The translations under genes were made by a program, and so were the position numbers. Positions 36,014 through 45,106 of a DNA stretch of 64,000 nt are shown here, piece after piece; positions within the stretch are counted from its first letter, which is position 1; each line of letters begins with the position of its first letter. The notes beneath the pieces are model-generated. The model did no database searches, was not told the DNA's origin, and was given only the letters and a program-made list of their open reading frames with translations. The DNA is from Actinopolymorpha alba DSM 45243 (GTDB lineage Bacteria > Actinomycetota > Actinomycetes > Propionibacteriales > Actinopolymorphaceae). The stretch is from NCBI RefSeq assembly GCF_000373925.1, contig NZ_KB892742.1, positions 57,175 to 121,174 of the forward strand, in the 5' to 3' direction.

Positions 36014-37329
36014 GACTATGGACACTCGTGCGGAGACCCTCAAATCCATTTGCCGGTATGCCACGCGAGGTCTTCGTCCTCGCCACCATCGCTTTCTCAG
36101 TCGCCATTGGGTTCGGGGTCGTCGCTCCCGCCATTCCCGTGTTCGCTCGCGACTTCGGTGTCGGCCACACCGCGGCCGCGGCGGTGATCTCCGCGTTCGC
36201 GTTCATGAGGTTCGTGTCCGCGCTCGGCGGCGGCCGGCTGGTCGACCGGCTGGGCGAACGCACCGTGCTGTCGGCGGGCACCTTCTTCGTCGCCATCTCG
36301 ACGAGTCTCGCGGGAGCGGCACAGAGCTACCTCCAACTTCTCCTGCTGCGTGCGGTGGGCGGGATCGGCAGCGCGATGTTCACGGTGGCGGCGGTGTCGC
36401 TGCTGCTTCGGGTCGTCGACGCCGAACACCGCGGCCGGGCCAACGGGCTCTTCCAGGGCGGATTCCTCGCCGGCGGTCTGATGGGACCGGTGGTCGGCGG
36501 GGTCCTCACCGAGGTGTCGCCCCGGGTGCCCTTCTTCGTGTACGGCGCGTCCCTGGCGGTGGCCAGCGTGATCGGCACGGTCTTCCTGGCCAAGGTGAAC
36601 CTGCATGACCGGGCCGCGGGCAAGGAAGAGGCCGAGGAGCGGACCACGCTCCGCGAGGCGTTCGGCAACCGCGCCTACCGGGCCGCACTCGTCACCAACC
36701 TCGGCACTGGTTGGGCGCTCTTCGGGGTGCGCTCCAGCCTGGTGCCGTTGTTCGTCGTCGAAGGGATGAAGGTCGGGGCGATCTGGACCGGCATCGGATT
36801 CCTCGTGAGTTCGTTGGTGCAGGCGGTCCTGCTCATGCCCGTCGGGCGCTTCGTCGACACCGTCGGGCGCCGACCCGCGATGATCCTCGGCGGCCTCATG
36901 TCGATGGCCGCGATGCTCCTCGTGACGTTCTCGTCGGCGTTGCCGGCGTACCTGCTCGCGATGGGATTGTTCGGCGTCGGCTCGGCGTACCTCGGCGTCG
37001 CACCGGGGGCGGTCGTCGGCGACGTCGTACGAGGCCGGGGTGGCCAGGTCGTGGCGGTCTTCCAGATGTCGGCTGACCTCGGCTCGATCGTGGGCCCGCT
37101 GGTGGCTGGGATGCTGGCGGACAACCTGTCCTTCGGCGCGGCGTTCGGCGCCACCGCGGGCATCCTCGTCTTCGGGCCGTTGCTCGCGGTGCGGATGCCC
37201 GAGACGAGGTATGCCCCGCGGCCGGTGGCCACCGCGGCCATGCAGCCGCCGGCTTCACTGCCGGCGGCCGGAGGCGACGACGGGCCATGCCGATCAGACG
37301 CGACCGCCAAGGACTCCGCCTCGCGCTGA
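36010..37329 (+). CDS. MFS transporter
   Basis: 439 aa from ATG MGLWTLVRRPSNPFAGMPREV, the usual N-terminus of this actinobacterial MFS group; the frame is open further upstream. Twelve TMs. Motif A variant RLVDRLGERTVLSAGTFF, RAVGGIGSAMFTVAAVSLLL, and a second-half repeat GRFVDTVGRRPAMILGG. Residues 400-439 are a polar tail. Members are annotated as multidrug or sugar exporters. The shared operator with the GHL6 glycosidase suggests a sugar-related role (inference). Confidence 0.9.
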   Translation: MGLWTLVRRPSNPFAGMPREVFVLATIAFSVAIGFGVVAPAIPVFARDFGVGHTAAAAVISAFAFMRFVSALGGGRLVDRLGERTVLSAGTFFVAISTSLAGAAQSYLQLLLLRAVGGIGSAMFTVAAVSLLLRVVDAEHRGRANGLFQGGFLAGGLMGPVVGGVLTEVSPRVPFFVYGASLAVASVIGTVFLAKVNLHDRAAGKEEAEERTTLREAFGNRAYRAALVTNLGTGWALFGVRSSLVPLFVVEGMKVGAIWTGIGFLVSSLVQAVLLMPVGRFVDTVGRRPAMILGGLMSMAAMLLVTFSSALPAYLLAMGLFGVGSAYLGVAPGAVVGDVVRGRGGQVVAVFQMSADLGSIVGPLVAGMLADNLSFGAAFGATAGILVFGPLLAVRMPETRYAPRPVATAAMQPPASLPAAGGDDGPCRSDATAKDSASR

Positions 37330-37375
37330 CGCCTGGGGCTAGAGGTCGCGCGACCTCTGGGTCAGGAAGAGCGGC

Positions 37376-37951
37376 CTAGCTTCGCACGGCCCGGAGGCCC
37401 TTCGCGGTGCGTACGAGGTCGCGCTCGGCGTAGCGCTCGCCGTTGATGGTCACCGACACCGCGACGCCGGGCGCCTCCCACCAGAAGGCCTCGTCGGCGG
37501 TGCGGTAGCCCGGTCGGCCGTTGTTGTCGAACGCCTTCAGCTTCCACTCGGCGGGGTCGCGCTCGTGGTAGTCGGCGAGGTAGTCGCGAAGTGCCTCGAG
37601 GCTGGTGAGTGAGGCTCCCCGCATCACCTTGACCGTGAGGTCGACGCGGTAGGCGCCGTCCTTGTCAGGTCCGGTCTCCCAGACCCTGCTCCGATGGGTG
37701 ACGCCTTCCCATTCGTACTCGAAATCCGTCACGAGCGAACCAAGCCCTCGTGGCAGGACGCAGATCGCGAAGCCGTCGAGGACGGGTGCGACCGCGCACG
37801 GGTCGCTGTGGCCGGTCACAGCAGGAGGATAGGGGGCCGGTGCGGCGAGTGCTGGTGTGCTGGTCGCACTGGCTCCAACGCATGCGGCGCCGACCATGAG
37901 GCCGACCGTGAGCGCGATTCGTGCCGCCCTGCGAGGTGTCGCCATTGACAT
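37376..37951 (-). CDS. secreted protein of unknown function
   Basis: 191 aa. The start is MSMATPRRAARIAL with GGAGG 5 bases upstream. Signal peptide with Arg-rich n-region and h-region IALTVGLMVGAACVGASA, probable cleavage after ALAAP. Two Cys (DPCAVAPVLDGFAICVLPRG) could form a disulfide. The rest is beta-rich with charged residues (LVTDFEYEWEGVTHRSRVWE, WWEAPGVAVSVTINGERYAERDLV). No family recognised. Confidence 0.75.
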   Translation of the reverse strand: MSMATPRRAARIALTVGLMVGAACVGASATSTPALAAPAPYPPAVTGHSDPCAVAPVLDGFAICVLPRGLGSLVTDFEYEWEGVTHRSRVWETGPDKDGAYRVDLTVKVMRGASLTSLEALRDYLADYHERDPAEWKLKAFDNNGRPGYRTADEAFWWEAPGVAVSVTINGERYAERDLVRTAKGLRAVRS

Positions 37952-38097
37952 CGATTCCTCCAAAGGTTGCTGACGAAGGTGGGTGAAGTGGACGGGTCAT
38001 GAGGGGGATGAAGGTGGTGAGGGTGCCGGCGTGCTCGCGGCCGGCGCCGTCCATGCTCGTGGCCGCGGGGGGCCCGGCGAGGCGGTCGCGTCGCGGC

Positions 38098-38208
38098 TGT
38101 GGACAACGCAGCCGATCGGGAAGCTGTGGACAAAACGTGCACACGCTGGCCCACACGCCACGCCGGAGCACTGGAGGACCTGGTCCCATCAGCGGGCCAT
38201 GTGAACAA
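38098..38208. promoter_or_regulatory. DnaA-box cluster upstream of ybaB
   Basis: Two exact copies of TGTGGACAA (reverse of the DnaA box TTGTCCACA) at 38098-38106 and 38125-38133, 27 bp apart and in the same orientation, plus TGTGAACAA at 38200-38208 with one mismatch. They occupy the 391-base gap between the secreted-protein gene and ybaB-recR. The rest of that gap shows no gene. They could make the ybaB-recR promoter DnaA-responsive. Confidence 0.6.
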
Positions 38209-38342
38209 CTCGTCAGGATTCCCGTCGCGGCAGGGGTCCGGCCGCGCGCTGGGGGTGGGGCATCGTAGGCTCGACGTACGCCGGTCACCCCGCCCGTGAC
38301 GCGGTCGAGCAGCCGCTTGCGGCCGAGACGAGGGAGATCATC

Positions 38343-38687
38343 GTGTTCCCTGGCGGAACGCCCGATATGCAGCAGCTACTTCAGCAGGCGCAGCAGATGC
38401 AGCAGAACCTCCTGTCCGCGCAGGAGGAGCTCGCCCAGGCCGAGGTCAAGGGCACCTCTGGCGGTGGTCTCGTGACCGCGGTCGTCAACGGCGTCGGCGA
38501 GCTGCAGCGCCTGGAGATCAAGCCCGAAGCCTGCGACCCCGACGACACCGAGACCCTTGGTGACCTGGTGGTCGCCGCGGTCCGCGACGCGGCGGGCAAC
38601 GCGCAGGCACTCGCGGCACAGAAGCTTGGCCCGCTCGCCCAAGGCCTCGGCGGCCTTCCTGGTGGGTTGGGTCTCCCGGGCAGCTAG
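38343..38687 (+). CDS. ybaB: YbaB/EbfC-family nucleoid-associated protein
   Basis: 114 aa, GTG start. [35 protein letters not shown] is the Gln-rich helix, followed by [46 protein letters not shown]. The protein dimerises and binds DNA as a tweezer. It is coded just before recR, the usual arrangement; dnaX is 4.5 kb away because other genes intervene. Confidence 0.95.
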   Translation: MFPGGTPDMQQLLQQAQQMQQNLLSAQEELAQAEVKGTSGGGLVTAVVNGVGELQRLEIKPEACDPDDTETLGDLVVAAVRDAAGNAQALAAQKLGPLAQGLGGLPGGLGLPGS

Positions 38688-38724
38688 CCCGGGCATCGGC
38701 GGGTGAAGAGAGCAGAGGCGCACT

Positions 38725-39324
38725 GTGTACGAGGGCGTCGTTCAGGACCTCATTGACGAGCTCGGCCGCCTGCCCGGCATCGGGCCGAAGGGTGCCCAGC
38801 GGATAGCGTTCCATCTCCTCGCCGCTGACCCCGTCGACGTACGCCGCCTGGCCGAGGTGCTGTTGCAGGTCAAGGAAAAGATGCGGTTCTGCGAGGTATG
38901 CGGCAACGTCGCGGAGGAGGAGCGCTGCCGCATCTGCCGCGACACCCGCCGGGACCCGTCCGTGCTCTGCGTCGTCGAGGAGCCGAAGGACGTCGTGGCG
39001 ATCGAGCGCACCCGGGAGTTCCGCGGCCGTTATCACGTACTCGGCGGTGCGATCAGCCCCATCGAAGGGATCGGCCCCGATGACCTTCGGGTGCGTGAGC
39101 TCATGGAACGGCTCGCCGACGGAGCCGTGCAGGAGGTCATCCTGGCGACCGATCCCAACCTCGAAGGCGAGGCAACGGCCACCTACCTGGCCCGCATGCT
39201 GAGCCCGCTGGGCTTGCGCGTCACGAGGCTCGCGAGTGGACTGCCGGTAGGCGGCGATCTGGAGTACGCCGATGAGGTCACGCTGGGCCGTGCGTTCGAA
39301 GGAAGGAGGCTGCTCGATGCCTGA
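38725..39324 (+). CDS. recR: recombination protein RecR
   Basis: 199 aa, GTG start. Helix-hairpin-helix [17 protein letters not shown], zinc finger [18 protein letters not shown], Toprim motifs [16 protein letters not shown] and [15 protein letters not shown], and the C-terminal Walker-B-like part. It works with RecO/RecF to load RecA at gaps. The 3' end overlaps the DUF5063 gene by 8 bases. Confidence 0.96.
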   Translation: MYEGVVQDLIDELGRLPGIGPKGAQRIAFHLLAADPVDVRRLAEVLLQVKEKMRFCEVCGNVAEEERCRICRDTRRDPSVLCVVEEPKDVVAIERTREFRGRYHVLGGAISPIEGIGPDDLRVRELMERLADGAVQEVILATDPNLEGEATATYLARMLSPLGLRVTRLASGLPVGGDLEYADEVTLGRAFEGRRLLDA

Positions 39325-40054
39325 AAGCAGCGACCACCCCGCCCAGGCGCGGCTTGGTGCCGATGTCCCAGCCGCATCCGGGGATGGGTCGGCGGACCGG
39401 CCGGTGAGCGGTGTCGCCGACGGAGCGGATGAAGCTCTTCACGAAGACACGGGGGTCGAACACGTGCCAGCTAGTGATGTCGAGGATTTCGCTCAGGAGA
39501 TCGCTGACCAGGTCGAGAGCTTTCTCATCGCGCTGCGCGAGATCGCGCGGGCGGAGAATCACGCGACCGCCGTTCCGATGCTCCTGCTCGAGGTGAGCCA
39601 GTTGATGCTGGCCGGTGGCCGGCTCGGCGCGATCACCGACGTCGTGCCCGTGGAGCGCTTCGAGCCTGACACCGGACCAGACCCCGACCTCGACGAGTTG
39701 CGCGAGCGGCTGGGTTACCTACTCGCCGATGTCGACGTCTACACCGAGGTCTTCGATCCCTACAGCCAGCAGCAACCCGAACTCCTCCACGGCCGGCTCT
39801 CCGACGACCTCGCCGGGATCGCGGCCGCGCTCGTGCACGGGCTCAAGCACCACCGTGCCGGGCGGATCGACGAAGCGTTGTGGTGGTGGCAGTTCTCCTA
39901 CCTCTCGAGCTGGGGTTCGGAGGCCGGTGCCGTCCTGCGGGCTCTGCACTCGGTGGTGGCGCACGCCCGACTCGACTCCGGCGCGGACGACCGGGTGCGT
40001 GCCGAGGACGCCGCGGCGGCGGAGGTCCTTGGCGACGTCGTTCGTCATCCCTGA
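39317..40054 (+). CDS. DUF5063 domain protein
   Basis: 245 aa from [10 protein letters not shown] with AGGAGG 7 bases upstream. An N-terminal variable segment of about 55 residues, then a helical DUF5063 domain ([69 protein letters not shown]). It follows recR directly, as in many actinobacteria, where lysC normally comes next. Here lysC is 5 kb away. Function unknown. Confidence 0.9.
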   Translation: MPESSDHPAQARLGADVPAASGDGSADRPVSGVADGADEALHEDTGVEHVPASDVEDFAQEIADQVESFLIALREIARAENHATAVPMLLLEVSQLMLAGGRLGAITDVVPVERFEPDTGPDPDLDELRERLGYLLADVDVYTEVFDPYSQQQPELLHGRLSDDLAGIAAALVHGLKHHRAGRIDEALWWWQFSYLSSWGSEAGAVLRALHSVVAHARLDSGADDRVRAEDAAAAEVLGDVVRHP

Positions 40055-40184
40055 GCGGCGTTGAGCGTCCTGTGCCAGAACGCTAGCGGCCGCCGGCGTT
40101 GTCGGGGACCTGCCGCCGACCGGCGCCGAACGCACCACCCACCGCTCCTTCGGGGATCAGGTTCGCCCCCACCGACTGGCCGCG

Positions 40185-40943
40185 TCAGCGCGGGAGCCGC
40201 CGCCAGATCGCGCGGGGAAGCAGCCGGAGCACCGCGAACACCGGCCTGAGCTGGGCCGGAGCCCAGACCGTCTCACGGCCGAGGGCGAGGCCGGCGGTCA
40301 CCGCCCGCGCTACTTCGTCAGGTCCGGTGGCGAACGGCCCGTCGGGCATCCCGGCAGTCATCTGCGTACGCACGAACCCGGGCCGCACCACCATGACCTT
40401 CGCGCCCGACCCGGCGAGCGCGTCACCGAGCCCCTGGGCGAAGCCGTCGAGTCCGGCCTTGGCTGCGCCGTACACGTAGTTGGCCTTGCGGACCCGCACC
40501 CCCGCCACGGACGACAGTACGATGAGGGTGCCGTGTCCCTGCTGGCGAAGGATCTCGGCGACCGCGAGCCCGATCGAGACGTGGCCGGCGAAGTTGGTAA
40601 CGGCCGACTCGGCCGCTGTCACCGGCGACCGCTCGTACTCGGGCGTCGAGCCGAGCACCCCGACCGCGTCGATCACCACGTCGAGGTCGCCCACCTGCTC
40701 GACCACGCCGGCGAGGAACGCCTCGTGCGTGGCCGGCGCGCTGATGTCGAAGTCGGTTGTGTGGACGGTAGCCCCGGCCTGCTCGAGTCCGCGTACGGTC
40801 TCGTCGTCGGCCTTGCCACCCCGGACGGCGAGCACCACCGACCGGGCACCGCCGTCGACGAGCCGGCGCAGGATCGCGAGGCCGATCTCGCTGCGCCCGC
40901 CCAGCAGGAGGACGGACGACACGGCGCCGACGGCGTTCTTCAC
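40185..40943 (-). CDS. dprE2: decaprenylphosphoryl-2-keto-ribose reductase (DprE2)
   Basis: 252 aa from GTG with AAGGAGC upstream. Short-chain dehydrogenase: VLLLGGRSEIGLAILRRL binds NADH, and the catalytic Ser-Tyr-Lys is SSVAGVRVRKANYVYGAAKAG. With DprE1 it epimerises decaprenylphosphoryl ribose to arabinose, the only donor for cell-wall arabinans. It lies 38 bases after dprE1 and ends the cassette. C-terminal PVFAVLRLLPRAIWRRLPR is a membrane-associating helix. Confidence 0.92.
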   Translation of the reverse strand: MKNAVGAVSSVLLLGGRSEIGLAILRRLVDGGARSVVLAVRGGKADDETVRGLEQAGATVHTTDFDISAPATHEAFLAGVVEQVGDLDVVIDAVGVLGSTPEYERSPVTAAESAVTNFAGHVSIGLAVAEILRQQGHGTLIVLSSVAGVRVRKANYVYGAAKAGLDGFAQGLGDALAGSGAKVMVVRPGFVRTQMTAGMPDGPFATGPDEVARAVTAGLALGRETVWAPAQLRPVFAVLRLLPRAIWRRLPR

Positions 40944-40981
40944 AGCGGCTCCTTCTCGCGGGGTACGTCGGAGGATCGGGG

Positions 40982-42367
40982 TCAAAGGTCGAGCCGGCGG
41001 GCCAGGTCTGACCGGAGTACGCCGTCGGGATCGACCCGGGACCGCACTGCCCGCCAGTCGGCGAGCCGGGGGTACATCTGGGGGAGCAGGTCCGGTCGCA
41101 GTGTCGCATCCTTCGCGAGATAGACCCGCCCACCCGCCGCCGCGACTCGCTCGTCGAAGTCGCGCAGCATCCCCGCAAGCCGCCGGTCACCGACGGGAAT
41201 GTCGAGCGCGAGGGTCCATCCGGGCGCGGGAAACGACAGCGGGGCCGGGTTGCCCGCACCGAACCTCTTCAGCACCGCGAGGAACGACGCGACTCCCGCG
41301 CTCGAGAGGTCCCGCACCACCGAGCGCAGCGCGTCCTCGGCGCCGAACGGCACGACGAACTGGTACTGCACGAACCCGCGCCCGCCGTACAGGCGGTTCC
41401 ATCCAGTAACCCCGTCGAGGGGGTGGAAGAACGCCGCCAGCGACTGGATCTCGCCCCGGCGTTCGCGCGGCGCCTTGCGGTACCAGAGTTCGTTGAACGC
41501 CCGGACCGTCAGCGGGTTGAGTAGCCCCGGCGGCGCCCAGGGCGGGGCGGACAGCCGCGGCCTCGGGTCGAACGCCAACGGGTCCCGCCGCCCGCGGGCC
41601 GGAAGCTCGTGGATCCGCGCGTGGTGGCCCCGGGTGAGCACGCTCCGCCCCATCGCCGGGCCACGAGCGAGCAGGTCGATCCAGGCGACGGTGTACTGGT
41701 AGCGGTCGTCGGTCGACGCCATGATCGCCAGCGCCTCGTCGAGGTTGGCGGCGCGTTCGGTGTCGACCCGGATCCGTGACGTCTCGACGGGAACGCACCG
41801 GAATGTCGCCTCGGTCACGACCCCGGTGAGCCCCATGCCTCCGACGGTGGCCCAGAAGAGCTCCGGGTCGGTCTCGGGCGAGACGTCCCTGACGTCGCCG
41901 CCGGGCAGCGCGAGCGTGAACGAGTGGAGCGCCGCCCCGAAGGAGCCGTCGACGTGGTGGTTCTTGCCGTGGACGTCGGCGGCGATCGCGCCCCCGACCG
42001 TCACCTGGCGGGTTCCGGGCGTGACCGGGACGAACCACCCGAGCGGCAGCAGGTCGCGCATCAGCCGGTCGAGGCTGACGCCGGCGGACGCGGTGACGGT
42101 GCCGAGCTGGGGATCGACGCGGAGGTTCGGGGCCAGGGCGGTGCAGTCGAGGACGAGCCCGCCGGCGTCCTGTGCGGCGTCGCCGTACGACCGGCCGAGT
42201 CCACGTGCGATGACACCGCGCGGCGGCGGGTCGGCGAGCAGGGCCGCGACGTCCTCGGTCGACCGGGGTTTGGCAACCCGCGCCGCGGTCGGGGCGGTGC
42301 GGCCCCACCCGGACAGCATGACGGTGGCAGCGTCGGGAGTGTCGCCGTCCCGGCGTTCAGACGACAT
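40982..42367 (-). CDS. dprE1: decaprenylphosphoryl-ribose 2-oxidase (DprE1)
   Basis: 461 aa. VAO-type FAD oxidase: FAD-binding [36 protein letters not shown] and [16 protein letters not shown]-terminal substrate domain with [11 protein letters not shown] and [28 protein letters not shown]. In M. tuberculosis the Cys387 attacked by benzothiazinones lies in the equivalent GWNVCVD stretch; here the residue is Ala387. The stop of the transferase gene overlaps its start by 11 bases. It oxidises the ribose C2 of the lipid substrate. Confidence 0.93.
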   Translation of the reverse strand: MSSERRDGDTPDAATVMLSGWGRTAPTAARVAKPRSTEDVAALLADPPPRGVIARGLGRSYGDAAQDAGGLVLDCTALAPNLRVDPQLGTVTASAGVSLDRLMRDLLPLGWFVPVTPGTRQVTVGGAIAADVHGKNHHVDGSFGAALHSFTLALPGGDVRDVSPETDPELFWATVGGMGLTGVVTEATFRCVPVETSRIRVDTERAANLDEALAIMASTDDRYQYTVAWIDLLARGPAMGRSVLTRGHHARIHELPARGRRDPLAFDPRPRLSAPPWAPPGLLNPLTVRAFNELWYRKAPRERRGEIQSLAAFFHPLDGVTGWNRLYGGRGFVQYQFVVPFGAEDALRSVVRDLSSAGVASFLAVLKRFGAGNPAPLSFPAPGWTLALDIPVGDRRLAGMLRDFDERVAAAGGRVYLAKDATLRPDLLPQMYPRLADWRAVRSRVDPDGVLRSDLARRLDL

Positions 42368-43268
42368 ACACGCCCACCGTGAGGCAGCAGGCGAGCAGCA
42401 GCCCTGACATCAGCAGCATCCGGTCCTTGACGACGATCTCCTCCGGCGCCTCGCCGGCGCCCGCGTCGATGAGCATGGCATAGCGGAGGATGCCCACCGC
42501 GAACGGCACGATGGACAGGCCGAACGCCAGCCGCGACAGCCCCTCGTGCAGCTCGAACGCCCACAGGCAGTACGACACGAGGAGCGCGCCCGAGGTGGTC
42601 GCCCGGACGTAGGACAGGAACTCCCGGGTGTAGAGCCGCAGGGTGGCCCGGGAGTCACCCCGCTCGCCATTGCGAAGCTCCGCCTCCCGCTTGCCGGCGA
42701 CCACGAACAACGACCCCAGCGTCGCCACGATGAGGAACCAGCTCGACACAGACACGCCAACCGCGGCGGCGCCGGCGACGGCCCGCAGGACGAAGCCGCC
42801 GGCCACGCTCACCAGGTCGAGGATCGCGACGTGTTTAAGCCACAGAGAGTAGGCGGTCGTGAGGAGGACGTACGCCGCGATCACGACGGCGAGGTATCCG
42901 CTGCCGGTGAGGAACGACAGGGCGACGCTGGCGAGCAGACCGGCCACGCCCCACGCGTAGGCGAGCGGCACGGGCACGACCCCGGCCGCCACCGGGCGGT
43001 GCTTCTTGCGCGGATGCGCCCGGTCGGCCGCGGCGTCGCGGGCGTCATTGATGAGGTAGGTGCCGCTGGCAGCCAGGCAGAACGCCACAAATGCCAACGT
43101 GACGTCGAGGACCGCGGCACCCTGCGTGAGCACTCCGGCCGAGGCGGGCGCGGCGAGGACGAGGACGTTCTTGATCCACTGCCGGGGACGGCAGGTCCGC
43201 ACGAGTCCGACCGCCCGCGCCATGGCTGGCCGGTGCGCCGTCGCTGGCCTCGTTGCGGTGGTCGTCAC
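42357..43268 (-). CDS. ubiA: decaprenyl-phosphate phosphoribosyltransferase (UbiA family)
   Basis: 303 aa, about nine TMs. The prenyl-binding Asp motifs are [20 protein letters not shown] and [15 protein letters not shown] (first NDxxDxxxDRxHP, second YS-x-x-LK-variant). [12 protein letters not shown] near the N-terminus is typical of the Rv3806c group. It joins PRPP ribose-5-phosphate to decaprenyl phosphate, the first step of DPA synthesis. It leads the three-gene cassette. Confidence 0.92.
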   Translation of the reverse strand: MTTTATRPATAHRPAMARAVGLVRTCRPRQWIKNVLVLAAPASAGVLTQGAAVLDVTLAFVAFCLAASGTYLINDARDAAADRAHPRKKHRPVAAGVVPVPLAYAWGVAGLLASVALSFLTGSGYLAVVIAAYVLLTTAYSLWLKHVAILDLVSVAGGFVLRAVAGAAAVGVSVSSWFLIVATLGSLFVVAGKREAELRNGERGDSRATLRLYTREFLSYVRATTSGALLVSYCLWAFELHEGLSRLAFGLSIVPFAVGILRYAMLIDAGAGEAPEEIVVKDRMLLMSGLLLACCLTVGVYVV

Positions 43269-43356
43269 GTCGCGAACTCCTCCCGGTCGCCGCGGCCTCA
43301 GCGTCGTCGCATCCTAAGGGTCTGTGCCGGAGTGGCTTGGTCATTCCTGCGTTCGA

Positions 43357-43370
43357 CCACCAGATGGTGG
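43357..43370 (-). other. hairpin 3' of tnpB, candidate right-end/omega-RNA stem
   Basis: CCACCA-GA-TGGTGG, 39 bases beyond the tnpB stop on the minus strand, followed by TCGAACGCAGGAATGACC. IS200/IS605-type right ends carry a hairpin just before the cut site, and TnpB omega-RNA overlaps it. The exact end and guide start cannot be fixed without comparison. Confidence 0.35.
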
Positions 43371-43408
43371 CCTCGGAGCCGACCCGGCCCCGGTCGTGCT
43401 GTATCGGT

Positions 43409-44866
43409 TCAAGCGGGCGCCAGCCGGGGTCGCGCTGTTTCGGTTCGCCTTCGTCGCCGTAGACGTGGGCTAGGTCGTGGTAGCGGTGGTGAGCCAGCTT
43501 GGTGCCAGGCGGTTTCGCAGGCTCGGCCTCGGTCGGCGATGTTGGCTGCGGCGTTGAGGTCCGCATGCGCGGTATGCCCGCAGCGCTGGCACACGAACAC
43601 GTCACGGGCAGGCCGGTTGTTCGGGTCGATGTGGCCGCAGCGGGCGCATCGCTGGGAGGTGTGCGCGAGGTCGACCAGCCAGGCGCGGCGTCCAGCTTCT
43701 TCCGCTTTGACGCACACCCATGTCGCCAGCCGTCCCAGCGCCACATCCTGCAACGCGCGGTTCAACCCGGACTTCGCGGCCACGTTGCGGCCCGGGTTGT
43801 CGATCGTTCCCTTCGCCGAACGAGTCATCGACGCCAGGTCAAGGTTCTCCAACGCCACAACCTCAGCCTGTGCGACCAGCTGCCGGGCGGTCTCGCGGGC
43901 CCAGTTGTCGGTGCGCTGGGCGACCTTGCGGTACTCCCGAGCGATCCTTCTCGCCAGCGCACGCCAGGACCGCGAAAACTTCACCTTCCGGGCCTGGCGT
44001 CGCTGCAACGCGGCGATAGTCTCCCTGGCCTGGCCCATCCAACCCGGCATCACATGCAGCTGCCCCTCAGAGGTCGCCAACGCCACCGCCACACCACGAT
44101 CGGCCCCCACCACCCGCCCAGCACCCGATTCCCGCCCGTTACCCAGATCCGAAGGGGAAGCGGCGCGGAGCGGTGTGACGTCTTTGAATCCGACGCTGGC
44201 CCGCCACACCCACTTCGGATGCTCGCTGGTGCCGCCGGCACGGCGGCGGGTCACGCTCAATGTCACCGGAACCCCACCACGGTCGGCGAGGCGAGCGAGT
44301 TGCCGCCCGGCGGATTTGGGTAGTCGGATCGTGCCGACACCCTGAATGCGTAGCAGGCGGCGATCGATGTTGACCTTCCAGGATGTGGGTTCGTCCCAGC
44401 TGGCGGTGTGGAACCTCCGGCGGGACCTGAACCGCGGATAGCCTGGCGCGCGACCGGCTTTGACACGGCGGTAGAAGCCGGCGAACGCCTGCATCCAACC
44501 GCCGCAACGCCCCACGGATCGCTGGATCCCCCACGCGAGCACGTCATCGCGCAGCCCACGCAACCCTTTGATCTGGGTGAACTGATCGAACAGCGACACG
44601 CTCTTGTTGGCGCGTCGCCAGGCCTCACGGCGTTCCTGCAACCCAGCGTTGTACACCTCACAACACGCGGCCAGCAGCGCCAACAACCCCCGCTCCTGCC
44701 CAGGCGAAGGGTCGAAAGCGAACCTCGCCTTCCGACACACAGCTGCGTCCAGGCCGTCGACCACCAGACGGCCAAGGCCATACCGCGGCGCACGCTCCCT
44801 CGACAAGATCACGATGCCCAGCATTTCACCGGGCACCGACAACATTGGATGACGCAGCCTAGCCAT
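43409..44866 (-). CDS. tnpB: TnpB RNA-guided endonuclease (IS200/IS605 family)
   Basis: Up to 485 aa; a GTG at 44740 (VCRKARFAFDPSPGQ) is the more usual N-terminus. N-terminal HTH part with EVYNAGLQERREAWRR. RuvC residues are Asp256 (VGADRGVA), Glu340 (ALENLDL) and Asp436 (HADLNAAANIA). Zinc ribbon Cys407/410/426/429 (CARCGH, CQRCGH). All catalytic residues are intact. No TnpA Y1 transposase is near, so it is a solitary tnpB. Family proteins cut DNA next to a target-adjacent motif using omega-RNA. It lies between the DPA cassette and lysC. Confidence 0.93.
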   Translation of the reverse strand: MARLRHPMLSVPGEMLGIVILSRERAPRYGLGRLVVDGLDAAVCRKARFAFDPSPGQERGLLALLAACCEVYNAGLQERREAWRRANKSVSLFDQFTQIKGLRGLRDDVLAWGIQRSVGRCGGWMQAFAGFYRRVKAGRAPGYPRFRSRRRFHTASWDEPTSWKVNIDRRLLRIQGVGTIRLPKSAGRQLARLADRGGVPVTLSVTRRRAGGTSEHPKWVWRASVGFKDVTPLRAASPSDLGNGRESGAGRVVGADRGVAVALATSEGQLHVMPGWMGQARETIAALQRRQARKVKFSRSWRALARRIAREYRKVAQRTDNWARETARQLVAQAEVVALENLDLASMTRSAKGTIDNPGRNVAAKSGLNRALQDVALGRLATWVCVKAEEAGRRAWLVDLAHTSQRCARCGHIDPNNRPARDVFVCQRCGHTAHADLNAAANIADRGRACETAWHQAGSPPLPRPSPRLRRRRRTETARPRLAPA

Positions 44867-45058
44867 CCGAAGGCAGCGAGATCTTGAACTACTACCTAAT
44901 TTCCGAACACCCCTAACTTGTCACGGATGGCCCGGGTTCCGCGTTCCTCCGGCCAGTTCACGCTCTCGTCATATGGACGGCCGGGCTGCGCCGGGTCGCG
45001 CTCGGTAGACTGTGGCGCGGCAACGGTGCCGACCAGATGCCGGTGCGCCGCCGGCCTC

Positions 45059-45106
45059 TCGATACTTCCTTAACCGACACCTCTTTCAATCGAGACTTCC
45101 TAACCG
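45059..45106 (+). promoter_or_regulatory. direct repeat in the lysC leader
   Basis: TCGATACTTCCTTAACCG (45059-45076) and TCGAGACTTCCTAACCG (45090-45106), 31 bp start to start, in an unusually AT-rich patch ending 18 bases before the lysC GTG. Three helical turns of spacing fits tandem binding of one protein on one face. No regulator is identified. The rest of the 258-base gap upstream shows no gene. Confidence 0.5.

Noticed and set aside
36051-36061. Second full operator for the GHL6/MFS pair
   Set aside because: GCCGGTATGCC matches only half of the palindrome and lies inside the MFS coding sequence.
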